Assembly: GCA_036365515.1 (NCBI GenBank)
Contig: CM070876.1
Location: forward strand, 99,900,150 to 99,964,149
Length of the DNA stretch: 64,000 bases
Direction: 5' to 3'
From: Torymus aiolomorphi
Lineage: Eukaryota; Arthropoda; Insecta; Hymenoptera; Torymidae
Positions 1 through 11,830 of the stretch are shown piece by piece. The position numbers and the translations under genes were made by a program. The notes beneath the pieces were generated by a model. That model did no database searches and was not told the origin of the DNA. It saw nothing but the letters and a program-made list of their open reading frames with translations. Each line of letters starts with the position of its first letter. Within the stretch, counting starts at the first letter, position 1.

Positions 1-1380
1 ATCAACATTTTTGTTTTAAAATGTACTAAAAAGATAGCTTTGAAAAATAACAGACTAGCCGTTACAAATTCTAAGTTTGAATCTACCTTATTACCGAAAC
101 CAGATACAAGAAACCAGATACATATTTACTTTTACATGTGTTTTATTACAGAAGCTTATGTTTATTTATAAAAATATATATTTTATGTTGACGTCATAAA
201 TCATGGATATGTATATACATTTTCATAATTCTTATAAATTATAAGTTTTACATGGCGCAAATTTAAGAAAATGTAAAAAGATATGTGCAAGTGTATATAA
301 ACATATATAAATGTATAAAAATGTTCCAATTATAACATTTAGCTACGTTTATTTACATTTATATACACTTTTTTACATTTATTTACATTTTCCAATTTCA
401 ACGGGATCCGTCATGTAACTGGGAATCATCCGATTTTGTATCCATTACTACATATAATAGTAGTAGGATCTACCTATGTTTTCGGAAACGGAGCATACGC
501 ATATGGCGACCGCGCCATCCGCTCCCGTATAGACTCGTATTACCTAAGTTACTTCCAATGGAGGTGGATTTTAAAACCATAATTGAGAAAATGAAGCAAA
601 CATACTAAATATGACTGACAGATATGGTCTGTATGTATGTATTTGACGTTCTTCATGATAGTATTTATTGTACATAGAAATGCTACCCACCTGAATCGAT
701 CTAGTCTTATGTTTTATTTATTTTTCTACTTTCTAATGTTATGTGACTAGCGGCTATGTTTTGTATTGCTTTAATTTTTTACATACATATCTAACATACT
801 ATATGTTTTAAATTACAAACTAAACTGTTGAAGCTATGTACTATATTTTTTTGGCAAGATCAAAAATAAAGTAATAATAATATTTACCAGCAACTACGGC
901 ATATTGAAAACATAGAAAAACCATGAACCTATTTATCTAATTATATGTTAAAATCAATAATTAATAAATATTATTTCTCCAAAGCGAACCCAGCTCGGAG
1001 ATAAAAAATGTAAAACTAGGGTAACTCACATTTTTCGTAAAACTTCCATGGTAGAAAATTAACCATATTTTATATAGCTAACATGTTAATTAAATGGATT
1101 GATTTTGAACCGCCATCATTAAAATACCCATTTTATGAAGTGTAAATGCCATAATTTATTTCTGATTAGCACATAATTATGAAATAACAAGCAATGTGTT
1201 TTTTTAACCACAAAGTTAACTGAAAGAATAGCTAACTTATGCATGGTTAACATTTCTACAAGGGGTTTATTCGTTCGAAATAGGAAATATTTTGGCTTGC
1301 CAAAAATTATCTTTCCATAAAATTGAAAGCTCATTTACGTTTGTTAGGCTACAAAATTAAACAAATTGCATTATATCCCT
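1..1380. other. AT-rich DNA with one inverted repeat, no gene seen
   Basis: I see no convincing coding exon here; frames are short and stop-rich. The only structured part is an imperfect inverted repeat at about 268-392. Its arms are strings of TGTAAAAA, GTGTATATAAA and AAATGTA motifs, and the right arm reads as the reverse complement of the left. It could be a small hairpin transposon or simple AT-rich sequence. The short ORFs between 1119 and 1508 have no recognisable motif. Confidence 0.5.
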
Positions 1381-1381
1381 T

Positions 1382-1490
1382 GCGAAAAAAACACTCAAAT
1401 ATTGAGTGTTTAGGCCCACTAATATTACTATATATTGTTCGAAATTACACTCAATTGGGAGTAATTTCGGACACATTGAGTGTTTTTTTC
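1382..1490. repeat. Compact multi-hairpin element
   Basis: AACACTCAA and TTGAGTGTT recur in both orientations. Positions 1389-1412 form a near-perfect palindrome around AAATATT. CGAAATTACACTC pairs with GAGTAATTTCG at 1439-1469, and a last TTGAGTGTTTTTTTC mirrors the first GCGAAAAAAACACTCAA. The whole block folds on itself, which suits a very small non-autonomous hairpin element. No target duplication could be fixed. Confidence 0.5.
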
Positions 1491-1610
1491 CTATGGGATT
1501 CATTGTAATTCTCCTACACTTTCCATAATGTCAAGAAAATAAATATCTGCAGTTACGTTGTGTAGCTGAGAAAGCGGTGATTTTTTGTGCGATTTTTACT
1601 ATAAGATGTA

Positions 1611-2455
1611 GGATAAATGTGGGTATTACCGCGGAAGCTGCAATTACCGCGGATAGATGAAAAACGCTCTGTAATTTCATTGTTCATAGTATAATTCGAC
1701 ATTTAATATTTATTCGAATATACAAAATATTAATTAATATAAGAAAACGTCTTAAAAAGGTAATATAGCACGATTTGTATGAATATACTATATTATTATC
1801 TAGCCATCCGCAGTAATACCGTCATTTGTATACAAAACGATTGCTGATATTACTGCGGCATTGGTCCAACGTAACCTCAAATAGGGAAATCAAGAAGTCT
1901 ACAATATTTATTAGACTAGATTCTAAAACGGAGCGCGCTATGCGCGACTATAGACGCTAACCTATCTTACCTACTATTAGCCAATGAAATTTTTTGATAA
2001 CTCTCTGAAGTTGGCTCTAAGCTTCAATTCGATAATAAATCGCTATCTCCCTTTTACAATAGGAACATTTGCCAACTGCTATGTTCTAAATGAAATGTGA
2101 TGCAAAAATATACAGATACGATTATTTTTTCGGTTGTAAAATTATAAATAATATAACAAGTTCAATATAAAATCCCGCAGTAATATCCCCGCGGTAATTC
2201 AATCATACCCGCAGTAAATCCCCCGCGGTAATTCAATCATACCCGCAGTAATATCAGCCTTGGATCTATTTTTTAGATTATATTTATTAAATAATTATAC
2301 GTTTTTGATCATATGATAAGAGTCATTTTTGCATTTCTGGTAAGTTAAAGAAGAGTTAAGAAAAAAATTAAATTTTAATCATTGAGGCAAAGTTTTTAAT
2401 TCGTATACTATAAGACGCTCCTGCTCAAAAACCGCGGTAATACCCACATTTACCC
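1611..2455. mobile_element. Non-autonomous TIR element flanked by TA
   Basis: The left end at 1611 (GGATAAATGTGGG, then TATTACCGCGG) and the right end at 2432-2455 are inverted repeats of about 24 bp with one mismatch. Both sides are flanked by TA (1609-1610 and 2456-2457), as in Tc1/mariner-type target duplications. The interior carries further copies of the end motif (CCGCGGTAATT and CCCGCAGTAAT at about 1640-1660, 1805-1860 and 2165-2260), so the ends have been duplicated inside. No transposase frame is visible, so it would need help in trans. Confidence 0.75.
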
Positions 2456-2660
2456 TACACTCGACACTTTCTCTCCCGCAGAGTTAGAGCATCTAAAACA
2501 GGCCCATGGTGCATGAGACTTAAATAACTTAATTTGAGACAATAATGCTTGAAATTTTAAACACTGTTAGCATTTTCATAATGAAAATAGAATAAAAACA
2601 TAGCGTTCATAACCCAAAACACAAAATAGTAGTTACGCGCGCAGTATATACTTATATATG

Positions 2661-2827
<167 letters not shown>

Positions 2828-2830
<3 letters not shown>

Positions 2831-3531
2831 ATATTTCAGGTAAAGTCACAGCTCAAAATTTTAAAATCGCTCAAAACTGGTTTTCTTTTAGTTTTTTATG
2901 AAAAAAACATGTTTCTCAAGTAACTTCTTAGCTTAATTTATTATTAATTCATATTTAGGTATCGCTTATTGTGTAAGCCTAATAAATAGATATTTATAAT
3001 GTTCTATTTGATGCTCTAACAAAATTCAGTGGTACGGTCCATGCCATAAGATGTATGAATAATATTCAGTTTCATTAATCATGTTATCAAAAATTGAAAT
3101 TATGGATTTTTCTTGATATTTCAAGAAATTGTAACGAGAAAAAGAAAAAAAGTATTTTGAAGGGTTTTCAAAGAAGAATACAAAAAAAAATTGTCGAATA
3201 AAAAATATTTGGCCTCAGCCTCAATGTCCTTCGATGAAGGTATACTAAGAAGCAGCCAATCAGAGACTTTCAAAAAGGGTCATAAAATAAATACTGGCAC
3301 ATTCTACAGAATAAATGTAAACTTTTTGCCAATCAATGTTCTATATAAAATTTTTGAAGATTTTGAGTTAAAAAATGAATAAACTTGAATTTTCAATGTT
3401 GCATAACTTTTTTATTTTTGCAAATATCGACCTAAAATTTGAGGAACATTTTTTTTTCATAAAAAACTAAAAGAAAACGAGTTTTGAGCGATTTTAAAAT
3501 TTTGGGCTGCTGACTTCACTTGAAATATCCC
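2828..3531. mobile_element. ~700-bp TIR element ending GGGATATTTCA
   Basis: The left end (GGGATATTTCAGG, then AGCTCAAAATTTTAAAATCGC and CTTTTAGTTTTTTATG) is mirrored at 3455-3531 by the reverse complement ending TTGAAATATCCC. The arms are about 90 bp. The interior is AT-rich, and its 63-codon ORF at 3191-3382 has no known motif. A truncated inverted relative lies at 44203-44585. An AATA run follows the right end. No autonomous coding region is present. Confidence 0.7.
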
Positions 3532-3680
3532 AATAAATAAATAAATAAATACAACAAAAACATAGCGTTCATAACCCAAAAACAAAATAGTATTTATGTT
3601 TTTATTCTATTTTCATTATTTAGTAGTTCTAAGTACTTGAGTATTATAATTTAAATCTAGCGGATCATCAGTAAGATATA

Positions 3681-4368
3681 TAGAATAATAATGTATTTAA
3701 TGTAAGAGAATATCATGAATGATATCATCATGAATTAACTTAAAATTTTAACAGTAACTTTGAATAAGCATGTTTATAAGGTTTGCTATCTATTACGTAG
3801 AATGCCTATGAATATGTTTCCAATGCACATCTAATGTTTGTAAGGATGATAAATTGCTATTTCCTGGTAAGTAATATTTGATGAACTAACTGAGTTTCCA
3901 AGACTTACTAATATTGGTTATTTCTTACCATAAGCAAGTGTCTTCATCCCACCCGCGGGTTATAAGATACATAGAGTGATGTGTTTGATGCACAAAAATA
4001 TTACAAAATACATAATTCTATATATCTTAGTGGTGATCCGAGTACCATGAGGACACTTGCATATGGTAAGAAATACCCAATGTTAGTAACTCTTGAAAAA
4101 TCAGTTGATTGAATGTTACTTATAGTTAATTAAAAATAATAAAATAACTGCAATTCAATAAAATATGTATGTATTCCGATAGCAAAAGAAACTTATAAGC
4201 ATGCTTATTTAAAATTTCTGTTCAAATTTATAGTTAATTCATTGAGAAAAATCACTGAAAAAACTGAAAGTGTATGAAGAGTATATACTGTTAACAAAAT
4301 TTAAAATAATTTGTATATTATTTTGAAAATGTTTCCTATGATCTCTTACATTAAATACATAGAATGAT
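3681..4368. mobile_element. ~690-bp foldback element
   Basis: ATGTATTTAATGTAAGAGA at 3691-3709 is the reverse complement of 4342-4360. Nearer the centre, TTTCTTACCATAAGCAAGTG is mirrored by CACTTGCATATGGTAAGAAA at about 4042-4070, and other blocks pair in between. The two halves therefore form a long imperfect palindrome centred near 4000-4025. Its right end meets the stop codon of the small minus-strand gene. Confidence 0.6.
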
Positions 4369-4687
4369 TTATTGTTTATTTATCAACAATACTGATCGAG
4401 GCTGATATTTTGGTGAAGAAGCCTTCATGATCTCTGTGGCCTTTTCGAAAGAGCAAGAATGAATCTCCATTGTGATATCGTCAATATCTGGACCACTTTT
4501 GTTTGCAGGATCAATGAATTTGGAGTGGCTAAAATGGTGAAAAAGTATGCTATAAATCGACAATTAAACAAATTTCATTTTTCAAAGCTAAAATAATATA
4601 AGTACTTCATTGTGAAAAACGTTGCGTTTATTTTTTTTTTAATTTTTTATGTACTTACCGCTCTTGTGCCGACGTGATTTCACTCAT
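4369..4687 (-). CDS. Small two-exon gene of unknown function (62 aa)
   Basis: Minus strand. Exon 1 is 4659-4687, with an ATG at 4685-4687 and nine codons plus two bases before a GTAAGTAC donor. Exon 2 is 4369-4528, after a TTTTAG acceptor. The join keeps the frame (split codon gives Arg) and yields a 62-residue protein starting MSEITSAQER and ending in LLINKQ, then TAA. The 130-bp intron is AT-rich. There is no signal peptide or membrane segment. The product is polar, with an acidic stretch (SGPDIDDITME) and one Cys in exon 2. I do not recognise the family. It may be a tiny real gene or a fragment captured beside the foldback that ends at its stop codon. Precise splice sites, a clean frame and a good start support the model; lack of known homology and short length weaken it. 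Confidence 0.5.
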
Positions 4688-4846
4688 TATCTTAATATTC
4701 TTATAATAGTTGTACCTTATATAACAAAATAATAAGATAATGATTTTATTCTAAGCTGTTGTTTTTAAGTAAAATAACTACTTTTCCTTATTGACTTTCT
4801 GACTCGTTATATAGACAATGATAACCTCTAAGGTGTTGTTGTCATA

Positions 4847-5046
4847 GGCTCCTGGCACATAAGAGCGATTGCACGCGAACGGACGCGAGTGCGCGCGAAC
4901 GTGCGCGGAGGAGCACATACGCTCGCTTCTCTCATTGGTCGTCGTAGCTCCCAACCAATGAGAGAAGCGAGCGCGTGTGCTCCTACGCGCACGTCCGCGT
5001 TCATTCGCGTCCGTTCGCTTGCAATTGATCTTATGTGCCGGTAGCC
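4847..5046. mobile_element. GC-rich hairpin MITE, ~200 bp
   Basis: The arms GGCTCCTGGCACATAAGAGC... and ...ATCTTATGTGCCGGTAGCC are inverted and carry further mirrored GC-rich blocks (CGAACGGACGCGAGTG against CGCGTCCGTTCG; AATGAGAGAAGCGAGCG against its complement). It is far more GC-rich than its surroundings. A related single arm lies at about 5165-5240 (GGCTCCCGGAGTC, GCGCATAAGAGCGATTGGACGCG). No ORF of interest. Confidence 0.7.
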
Positions 5047-5801
5047 TTCAGGCTACCTTATCTTCAGATAATATTGGCAACACTGTTGCGTGTTTTGGCA
5101 ATTCCGATCGCGCCGGAAGGATTGTCGTTGTACATATAGGTACTTGCGTATCGTTTACTTTAGGCTCCCGGAGTCCCGGCGCATAAGAGCGATTGGACGC
5201 GAATGGACGCGAATGCGCGCGGCAGCACGCCCAATGGTTTTATACAGTTTTATACATTTTCTTACATTCCCATACAATTTCATACATTTTATTACAATTA
5301 TTATTTCCATACGGATTTTTATGCATAATTTTAATAAGTAATATTGTTTTGAATATTTCTACAAGAAAAGAATTACTAGAGTAATTCAAACAAATCATAT
5401 TTTCCAGCATGTAACCCAGGCTTGTCCTATTAACAACAAACAATTTATTTACTGCAAAAAAATAAGTCCTGCCAAACTATCTAACTTCCAAGAGATTTGT
5501 ACACTGTTGTACCATCAACGCATGTACCTTGAAAATAGTTTGATGCATTCCAAACAATATTTTAAAGCATTCGTCACTTATTTTGAAGTGGATATAGCTT
5601 ATGTAAATAAATTTTTTAAAAGATTATTATTTTATTTTTTTTTTGTTAATAGAATATTGAAAGTATAGACTGAAATATCAAACTTAAAAATACATAATAT
5701 ATTATTATATATATAAGAAAGTTTTTGATCCATAAAACTAATCTTTATATTTAAAAAAATGTTTTTCTTAATGAATAAAATTTATTATTAACATCAAATT
5801 A

Positions 5802-5985
5802 CCTGTGTCTCTACTACATCCAGGAATAGGTTCGATAATTTCATTCACAAAAGCATGTGAATTCAAATTTTCAAAATTACCATCATTTACAACGTTGCTA
5901 TTATTATTAGCAGATTCTTCATTAAAGATTCCATCATCGAAGCTATTATTAGGATCATTATTATTTTTTCTACCATTTCAGGAAT
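5802..5985 (-). CDS. Putative Asn-rich exon of a minus-strand gene
   Basis: On the minus strand a frame is open for about 60 codons, ending IEPIPGCSRDT immediately before a GTAATT donor at about 5800. It is very rich in Asn, Asp and Glu (NNDPNNSFDDG, NEESANNNSN). An acceptor-like GGTAG lies near the upstream end. A possible next exon follows a TTAATAG acceptor near 5425 (DKPGLHAGKYDLFELL then stop), but the splice phases do not match simply. Acidic, low-complexity N-terminal segments are common in insect transposases, and the Mutator-like relic at 25.5 kb begins with a similar one. That link is inference. Function unknown. Confidence 0.35.
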
Positions 5986-6224
5986 TCTAGTATGTTCGAA
6001 TTATTTTGGTGACTGGTATTTAATTAAGGTTGTAGGGGCTATATGTACAAAATAATGTCAGATCAATAAAATTTCGTCAGTAGGTCAATAATATCATTAT
6101 ACACGTCTCTGCTAAATTTGAATATGATTTGCGAGCTAGTTTTCGAGATATTGTACAACAAGTGAAGCGAATACCATGCTGCCTACATGGAGAGAAGTGC
6201 TCAGAGTCTGGCTACTGTGCGAGG

Positions 6225-6345
6225 TGGTATTTATATAACAAGGGGAAAGCAGACTGTAGCCCATCGCGTATAGGACCGTGGCGTCCGTATAGTTGCGCAG
6301 CGTGTCTCGCACTGCAACGCACGGGATTTTCAGGTGTTGAGCAGT
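6225..6345 (-). promoter_or_regulatory. TATA-box-like motif in a GC-richer island
   Basis: On the minus strand TATATAAATACC (complement of about 6228-6240) lies in a ~250-bp island that is clearly richer in GC than its surroundings. The plus-strand ORF here (6129-6347) has no recognisable motif and may be incidental. The island could be an LTR fragment, a promoter or a decayed exon. Confidence 0.25.
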
Positions 6346-6589
6346 GAGTTTTCGATGCGAGCCGCCGATTGTCCAGCGCGGCCAATCTTAGTTCGAGAAC
6401 TGTCTATTTTTCCGAATACACATAAGCTTCCCCCGGGAAAACGTAATTTGTTCATGTATTTTGATCCACTGAATTTGAATATGAAGGCCTTTTTGCAAGA
6501 TAAATAATACAAATTGGTTAAATACTAATTATTTCAACAAATTTTTAAAAATTGATTACAGCTATCGGAGAAAATTTTTTATGAAAATT

Positions 6590-7475
6590 TAGCTAAATTT
6601 GTGAATAAAAAGTAATTTAATAAGGTAATTTCGATAAATCGAAAACTCGTAACACAACAGTTGACATTTCGGAAAATATTTTGAGTAAAATGGCGCTAGC
6701 AATATTTAGCTCGTATAGTAGCTTCTTAAATCGGTTGAAAATAATTATTTACTCACATAGTTATTGTAAAAAACGAACAACTAAAAATATCTTTTTTTTC
6801 ACCTAAGCAAAGGCTTAAGATTGGAAATTCAAAAAATCGCGAGATTTATATTTATCGTGTACCTTATAGAAGCTGTTCAGAAAAAGACATTATGTAACTG
6901 AAAATTTTGGACATTATCTTCAAATTATAATATTCAAAAGTTAATTAAGGTTATGTTGCGCCAAATCAAAATTCGCTATTCTTAAGAATAAAGGGTCTCA
7001 CATATCAGTTGGCAAAAGAAAATATCTTTTCAACGACCTTAGAAATGTTATACCACGTTTCGCTGTGTCGTTCAAGCTTAGAATCGCGCGCTTGACTCTA
7101 CGGGAACGGAGCGCGCGCGAGGACAGAACGAACTCCGTTCCCGTAGGCTAGTGGCAACAAATAGGTCCATAACTGTTTGATATTTCGGAATATATCTAGA
7201 GTAAAACATCGCTAGCAATAGTCAGCTTCTATAACAGCTTATTTAAAATGATTGTAAATAATTTATTTACCCATATAGTTATTGTAAAAAACGAACTATA
7301 ATTAAAAATATCCTTTTTTCAGCTCAGCAAAGTCGTAATATTGGAAATTCAAAAAAATCGCGAGATTTATATTTATCGTGTACCTTATAGAAGCTGTTCA
7401 GAAAAAGACATTATGTTACTGAAAATTTTGGACATTATCTTCAAATTATAATATTCAAAAGTTAATTAAGGTTAT
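6590..7475 (-). repeat. Two diverged, inverted copies of the 501-bp satellite
   Basis: Two tandem units on the minus strand carry the same landmarks as the 13.7-24.6 kb array: the palindromic CTACGGGAACGGAG block (7111-7148), AAGCTTAGAATCGCGCGCTTG, a CGCGAGATTTATATTTATCGTG block, and TTAATTAAGGTTATGTTGCGCC near 6950. The first unit lacks the GC-rich palindrome. This shows that the satellite also occurs outside the main array and in the opposite orientation. Confidence 0.75.
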
Positions 7476-8600
7476 ATAAAAATATATAAAAAATATAAAA
7501 ATATATAAATATAAAAATATAAAAAAATTATATAAAAAAGGTTACTTATCATTTTTGATAATTATTTTTTTAAATAGAAAAGAATTTAGTTGCTGTCGTT
7601 GACCACTCCGATGGAATTCAATTTTTGTTTCGTTAGTTTATCTAACTATTCAATTAGGTAAGTATATACAACCTACCATTGTTATATAAAAAGAATAAAT
7701 AAATTTTATATTAATATTTTAGGTACGAAGAAACGTATGAAGAAACTTTTAAATTTGTATTGGCATTGTAGAAGGAATGATGTGGCAATAAATCACAATT
7801 ATTACAATACGTAGAAGAGATATCTGTGCGAATAATTGATTTTTACGGCGAATTTTACTATAGAAAATCACAGTGAGTATTTTATTATAATTATTATTAT
7901 GATTATTATACACCGTCGCCTGGGAGGAAAAAGGAGTATAATTATTTCAAACGAGCTCTGAAAAAGGAGGTATTTGCTGATAAAATCAATAGATTTAGAG
8001 AGAAGTTAATTTTTTGGAAATGTCATTTATAGCTTCACCGCTTAAAATTCAAATAGAATTATTTTTTGAAATAGAATTATTTTTTGAAAATAGAATTATT
8101 TTTTGAAAATAGAATTATTATCGAAACCGAATTTTGTTTCGAAAGTTTTTGCAAAAACCACTTGATATTTCGACTTCAAACTTTTACTGGGTGATAAAAC
8201 GTTCAAAAACGCAGCAAAGAGTTCTCTTGATTTTTTGTGATTTTACGTATTTCATTTTTAATAAGTTTGAAACTGCCAATTGCTGAGTCGGTAATGATAC
8301 GGCTATGGCATCTCCTTAATATGGCCTGAATATACTTAAATTTTATTTCTAGTCATTTTTAAATTATGTATAAAACTAAATAAATTTATATGATTATAGT
8401 TATAGATTTCATTGGTAGATTGTGATTAGGTGCGCAGTTTCTATGAGTTGATTCTTTATAAGAATTGTAACTGTCATTAAAAGATATGGCATAAAATATA
8501 TTTTTATTTGCACTTTACATATTAGTTTTACTGTGAATATTCATAATCTTGTTGTAATAGAAGTAATTACTGACATACAAAATAAAAAATGAAATCAATC
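7476..8600 (+). other. AT-rich DNA with a possible coding remnant
   Basis: Mostly AT-rich runs. One frame is open from about 7876 to 8031 and reads like protein from SPGRKKEYNYFKRALKKE through FADKINRFREK to a TAG stop. A TTTTAG acceptor occurs near 7721 and a GTGAGT donor near 7873. No family is recognisable and no complete gene model can be built, so this is at most an exon remnant. Confidence 0.25.
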
Positions 8601-8602
8601 TA

Positions 8603-8814
8603 AGGGACTGTCTATATACTGGACTTTGGGCTCTGGGCTTTGAGTAATACGTAAAAAAATTGTTGTCCGAAATCTAGCATTTTCGTGACCCATGGCAGAA
8701 GATTAACATGTTGAACTTTCGGCATGGATCATGAGTATACTAGATTTCGGACAACGATTTTTTTACGTACTGCTCAAAGCCCAGTGCCCAAAGCCCAGCA
8801 TGTAGACAGTCCCT
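8603..8814. mobile_element. 212-bp hairpin MITE flanked by TA
   Basis: The ends AGGGACTGTCTA and TAGACAGTCCCT are perfect inverted repeats. Pairing continues inward for about 80 bp (GGGCTTTGAG, ACGTAAAAAAAT, GTTGTCCGAAATCTAG against their complements). TA dinucleotides at 8601-8602 and 8815-8816 fit a Tc1/mariner-like target duplication. No coding capacity. Confidence 0.85.
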
Positions 8815-8935
8815 TACATTACTTTGAGGAAGCTATATGGGCCAATGTATTTTTTTCAAAGCGCTTTTGACGGTCAAAAACACGGTCATGGAACGGAACT
8901 AAGCTTTCTCTTCGTGCGATTGGCCGCACTTCCTA

Positions 8936-9187
8936 TCTTAGAGCATACATACATGGAGGGAGCGTTGCGTGAGCGAAAAGCGTGATCGGTGTAGAGAGAG
9001 AGAGAATGAGTTTAGGTAGAGTCTGTCTCTCTCGCACACGCTGCTGATTGGCTAAGCGCAATGCAAGAACCAATCATAGAGACTGTGCGAGAGAGACAGA
9101 CTCTACCTAAACTCATTCTCTCTCTCTACGCCGATCACGCTTTTCGCTCACCCAACGCTCCCTCCATGTATGTATGCTCTAAGCTTC
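8936..9187. mobile_element. ~250-bp palindromic hairpin element
   Basis: CTTAGAGCATACATACATGG followed by GAGGGAGCGTTG is mirrored at 9155-9185. Pairing extends through the GAGAGAGAGA tract and GAGTTTAGGTAGAGTCTGTC to a loop near 9040-9090. The arms are over 100 bp and nearly identical, suggesting a recent hairpin element. Confidence 0.85.
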
Positions 9188-9289
9188 CTATACGTTAGAG
9201 CTGCCACTAAAAAGTATTTTTCCGCTCCCGCTTCCTGTCCCGCTTCCCTTCCCTCTCTGAACTCCGTGAGATTCGGACGTGACGTGAGA

Positions 9290-9720
9290 TCGTGCTTGGG
9301 CAGATGGTGTTCGATATAATAAGAAGTATTATGGCAGGTAATTTCTTTTTCACCATACCCTGGCCGAAAGTGTCACTTTCGCTCCCGGCTCAAAAAAGCG
9401 AATGTGGTATTTTCGGCCCGGGTATGGTGAAAAATAGTATTCGATCCACGGGAGTAAAATTGGCTAGCCCATATCTAGTGTTTGCCACCCTCGCTTTCGG
9501 CTCGGGTGGCAATTTACACGAGATATGGACTGTCCAAGTTTTCTCCTCCCTAGGTGCGTAATATATATACTATTTCCTATCATCGTGTGCAAACTACCAC
9601 TTTTCCACACGCTAAAAGGAGCGTGTGGAAAAGTAACTGAGCTACTTCTCTATACGCACGTCTCAGCGTGTGAAAGAGTGGTAGTTTGCGCGCGCAGGTG
9701 CGTGTGCAGGCTTGAACATT
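9290..9720 (+). repeat. Hairpin-cluster repeat, CCCTCGCTTTCGGCTCGGG family
   Basis: Four nested stem-loops occur in a row. TTTTTCACCATACCC pairs with GGGTATGGTGAAAAA (9347-9435). CCATATCTAGTG and TGCCACCC pair with GGGTGGCA and CGAGATATGG around the CCCTCGC...GCTCGGG core (9467-9533). CTTTTCCACACGCT pairs with AGCGTGTGGAAAAG, nested in GCAAACTACCACT...AGTGGTAGTTTGC (9588-9692). A GTGCGTAATATATATACTATT motif follows the second hairpin. Related clusters occur at 11460, 15440, 17540, 20870, 22670, 25330 and, inverted, 36830. The ORFs crossing it are symmetric artefacts. Confidence 0.7.
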
Positions 9721-10122
9721 GCACAACTCGATAGGAAAAATAGTATAAGTACGATACTCATGCGCTGCGTAGGTGATCCCGTACCCGCTTTTTTATATAT
9801 GTGCAAATCTGTAAATGTTTATATTTTACAACAGGACGTAGAACAAGGAGCTGCGGCGGAGCCGGGGAACCCAACCGCAACAACAATGTTTTGCCGCCAT
9901 TTAGGGGAGGAAGGGGCGCAGGCGCTAACGGTGTGGCTTGTGGAGGATGAGGATGTAATAATAATCCGGCCCCCCCCCCCCCCCAAGAACGACCGGCAGA
10001 TCAAGCAGCAGTTCACGGTGAAGAAAATGGTATTGCCAACAATGCCGGCGCTCACATACGAAATCAACGGAACCATCACGTATTTTGATTTTATTTCATT
10101 TTTTATCTCCTTTTTTATGTAA

Positions 10123-10770
10123 TAATACGTGTATACATAACCTCAAAAGTTGACAAAGGTTTATAATCTAAAGACACCAAAACCAAACGTTTATCGGTTT
10201 AAAATAAATTATTTAATATTTCTCTACAAAGTTTCATAGCAAATAATATTAGCGTCATAAGATTCAAACGAATATAATTTTTACAATTTTATATTTCTTA
10301 CATTTTGTATTAAAAATTGTAATTTCAATAGTTTTTATAGCAATTTATGTATCATTATAAAAATAAAACACTATATATAAATTACTACAAAAACCATTGA
10401 AATGGCAGTTTTACTACACAATATAAGAAATATAAAATTGTAAAAATGATATTGATATAAATCTTATGACGCTAGTATTATTTGCTATGAAACTTTGTTG
10501 AGAAATATTAAATAATTTATTTTAATGCGATAAACGTTTAGTTTTGGTGTCTCTAGATTATAACCTTTGTCCACCACAACTTTTGAGTTTTTGTATACAC
10601 GTATTACATATTTATGAAACCTACAAAGTTGATCAGCTCAGCTTTCTGCTTTTTCTAATGAAAATAAGAAAAAGAGAATTGTGATATAATAACTTCAGTA
10701 ATTTCATTTCAGTCTAATATTTATATTAATCATCTAAGTCAGTATTTGAATTAAGTCTGAAATTATTTTT
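10123..10770. repeat. AT-rich inverted repeat inside the presumed intron
   Basis: ATACGTGTATACATAACCTCAAAAG followed by CCAAAACCAAACGTTTATCG and AAATAATTTATTTAATATTTCT-like blocks (about 10124-10230) is mirrored at about 10490-10605. The centre is a palindromic AT-rich stretch near 10370. This resembles a hairpin transposon of about 480 bp sitting in an intron. No coding sequence. Confidence 0.6.
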
Positions 10771-11329
10771 CCAGGGTGAACAGTGAGGTGATGCGCGTGG
10801 CCATCCGGATGAAAACCAATATGTAAGTATAATAATTACACTTATTTTTATGTTTTACTAGCAAGTTTACTTTGATTATACTTGTACACAAATGATATTG
10901 AAATATTATGAAGTCAAAATTTATTTTACTTTTTAACATCCGCAAAATTATCCAACATTTTTAATTGAAACTTGGATTGTATTCATTTTAGTTTATTCGA
11001 AATGCAAACATTTTGAGGTTAGAAATTTACCTGTAATCAGAACAGTATTCATAGTCCTTCATTGTTAACTACAGATAAAATTTTAATACTTTTTTGTTAT
11101 ACAAAACCAAATTTTATGACTTAATACTATTTATGACTGATATTTTTAGTTTAAATATTTCATAATTCCAAACTTTGTGTGTTTTGTTAACTACATCCAT
11201 ATCCGTTTTTTATGATTTCAGTAAGCAAATGACTACAATGGGCAAAATTATTAGAACAATTATTATAATAATAACGTAAGTTTTCAATTATAAAATACTG
11301 TTGACACTCAGTGTGAAAAGTACCATTTT

Positions 11330-11830
11330 TACGCAGGCTTACATTTGCAATTCTGTACACAAAAATAGCACTTTATGCACGGCGTACCAAAAAAGTAGTT
11401 TTCAATTCAAGTGTGAAAATGTTGATTCTAGGACGAGTGTAGAATCATTTTTCCTACGAGTATCGAACAATATTTTTTGAAACTCCGTGCGAGAAGTTCG
11501 ATTTCTCGCACGCTGCGTTATACGATGCGTGCAAAAATCTCACTTCTCGCACGTCGTGTCAAAAAATACGGTTCGACACTTGTGTGAGAAGTTGATTTTC
11601 TCCTCGTGTGACCTTTTCACCCTCGCTTCGCTCGGGTGCAAACAGTCACACGAGGGGAAAATCAAATCCTCGCACTAGTCTCGAAATGTACTATTTCGAT
11701 ACAGGAGGCATAAACGCGATTTGAAAAATTTAATCAAAAAATAATGTTCGATATAGATGACAAAAATTAATATCACACGAGTGTGATTGTCACCTTCGTG
11801 AGAGCGAAAATCTGACACTCTTACTAAAGT
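11330..11830 (+). repeat. Hairpin-cluster repeat within an intron
   Basis: GTGCGAGAAG...CTTCTCGCAC-type hairpins (11486-11512 and 11540-11560) precede a larger stem. In that stem GATTTTCTCCTCGTGTGAC pairs with GTCACACGAGGGGAAAATC around a CACCCTCGCTTCGCTCGGGTG loop (11594-11665). The block ends in CGAAATGTACTATTTCG. This is the same architecture as at 9.3 kb and elsewhere, with different stem sequences. Confidence 0.65.
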
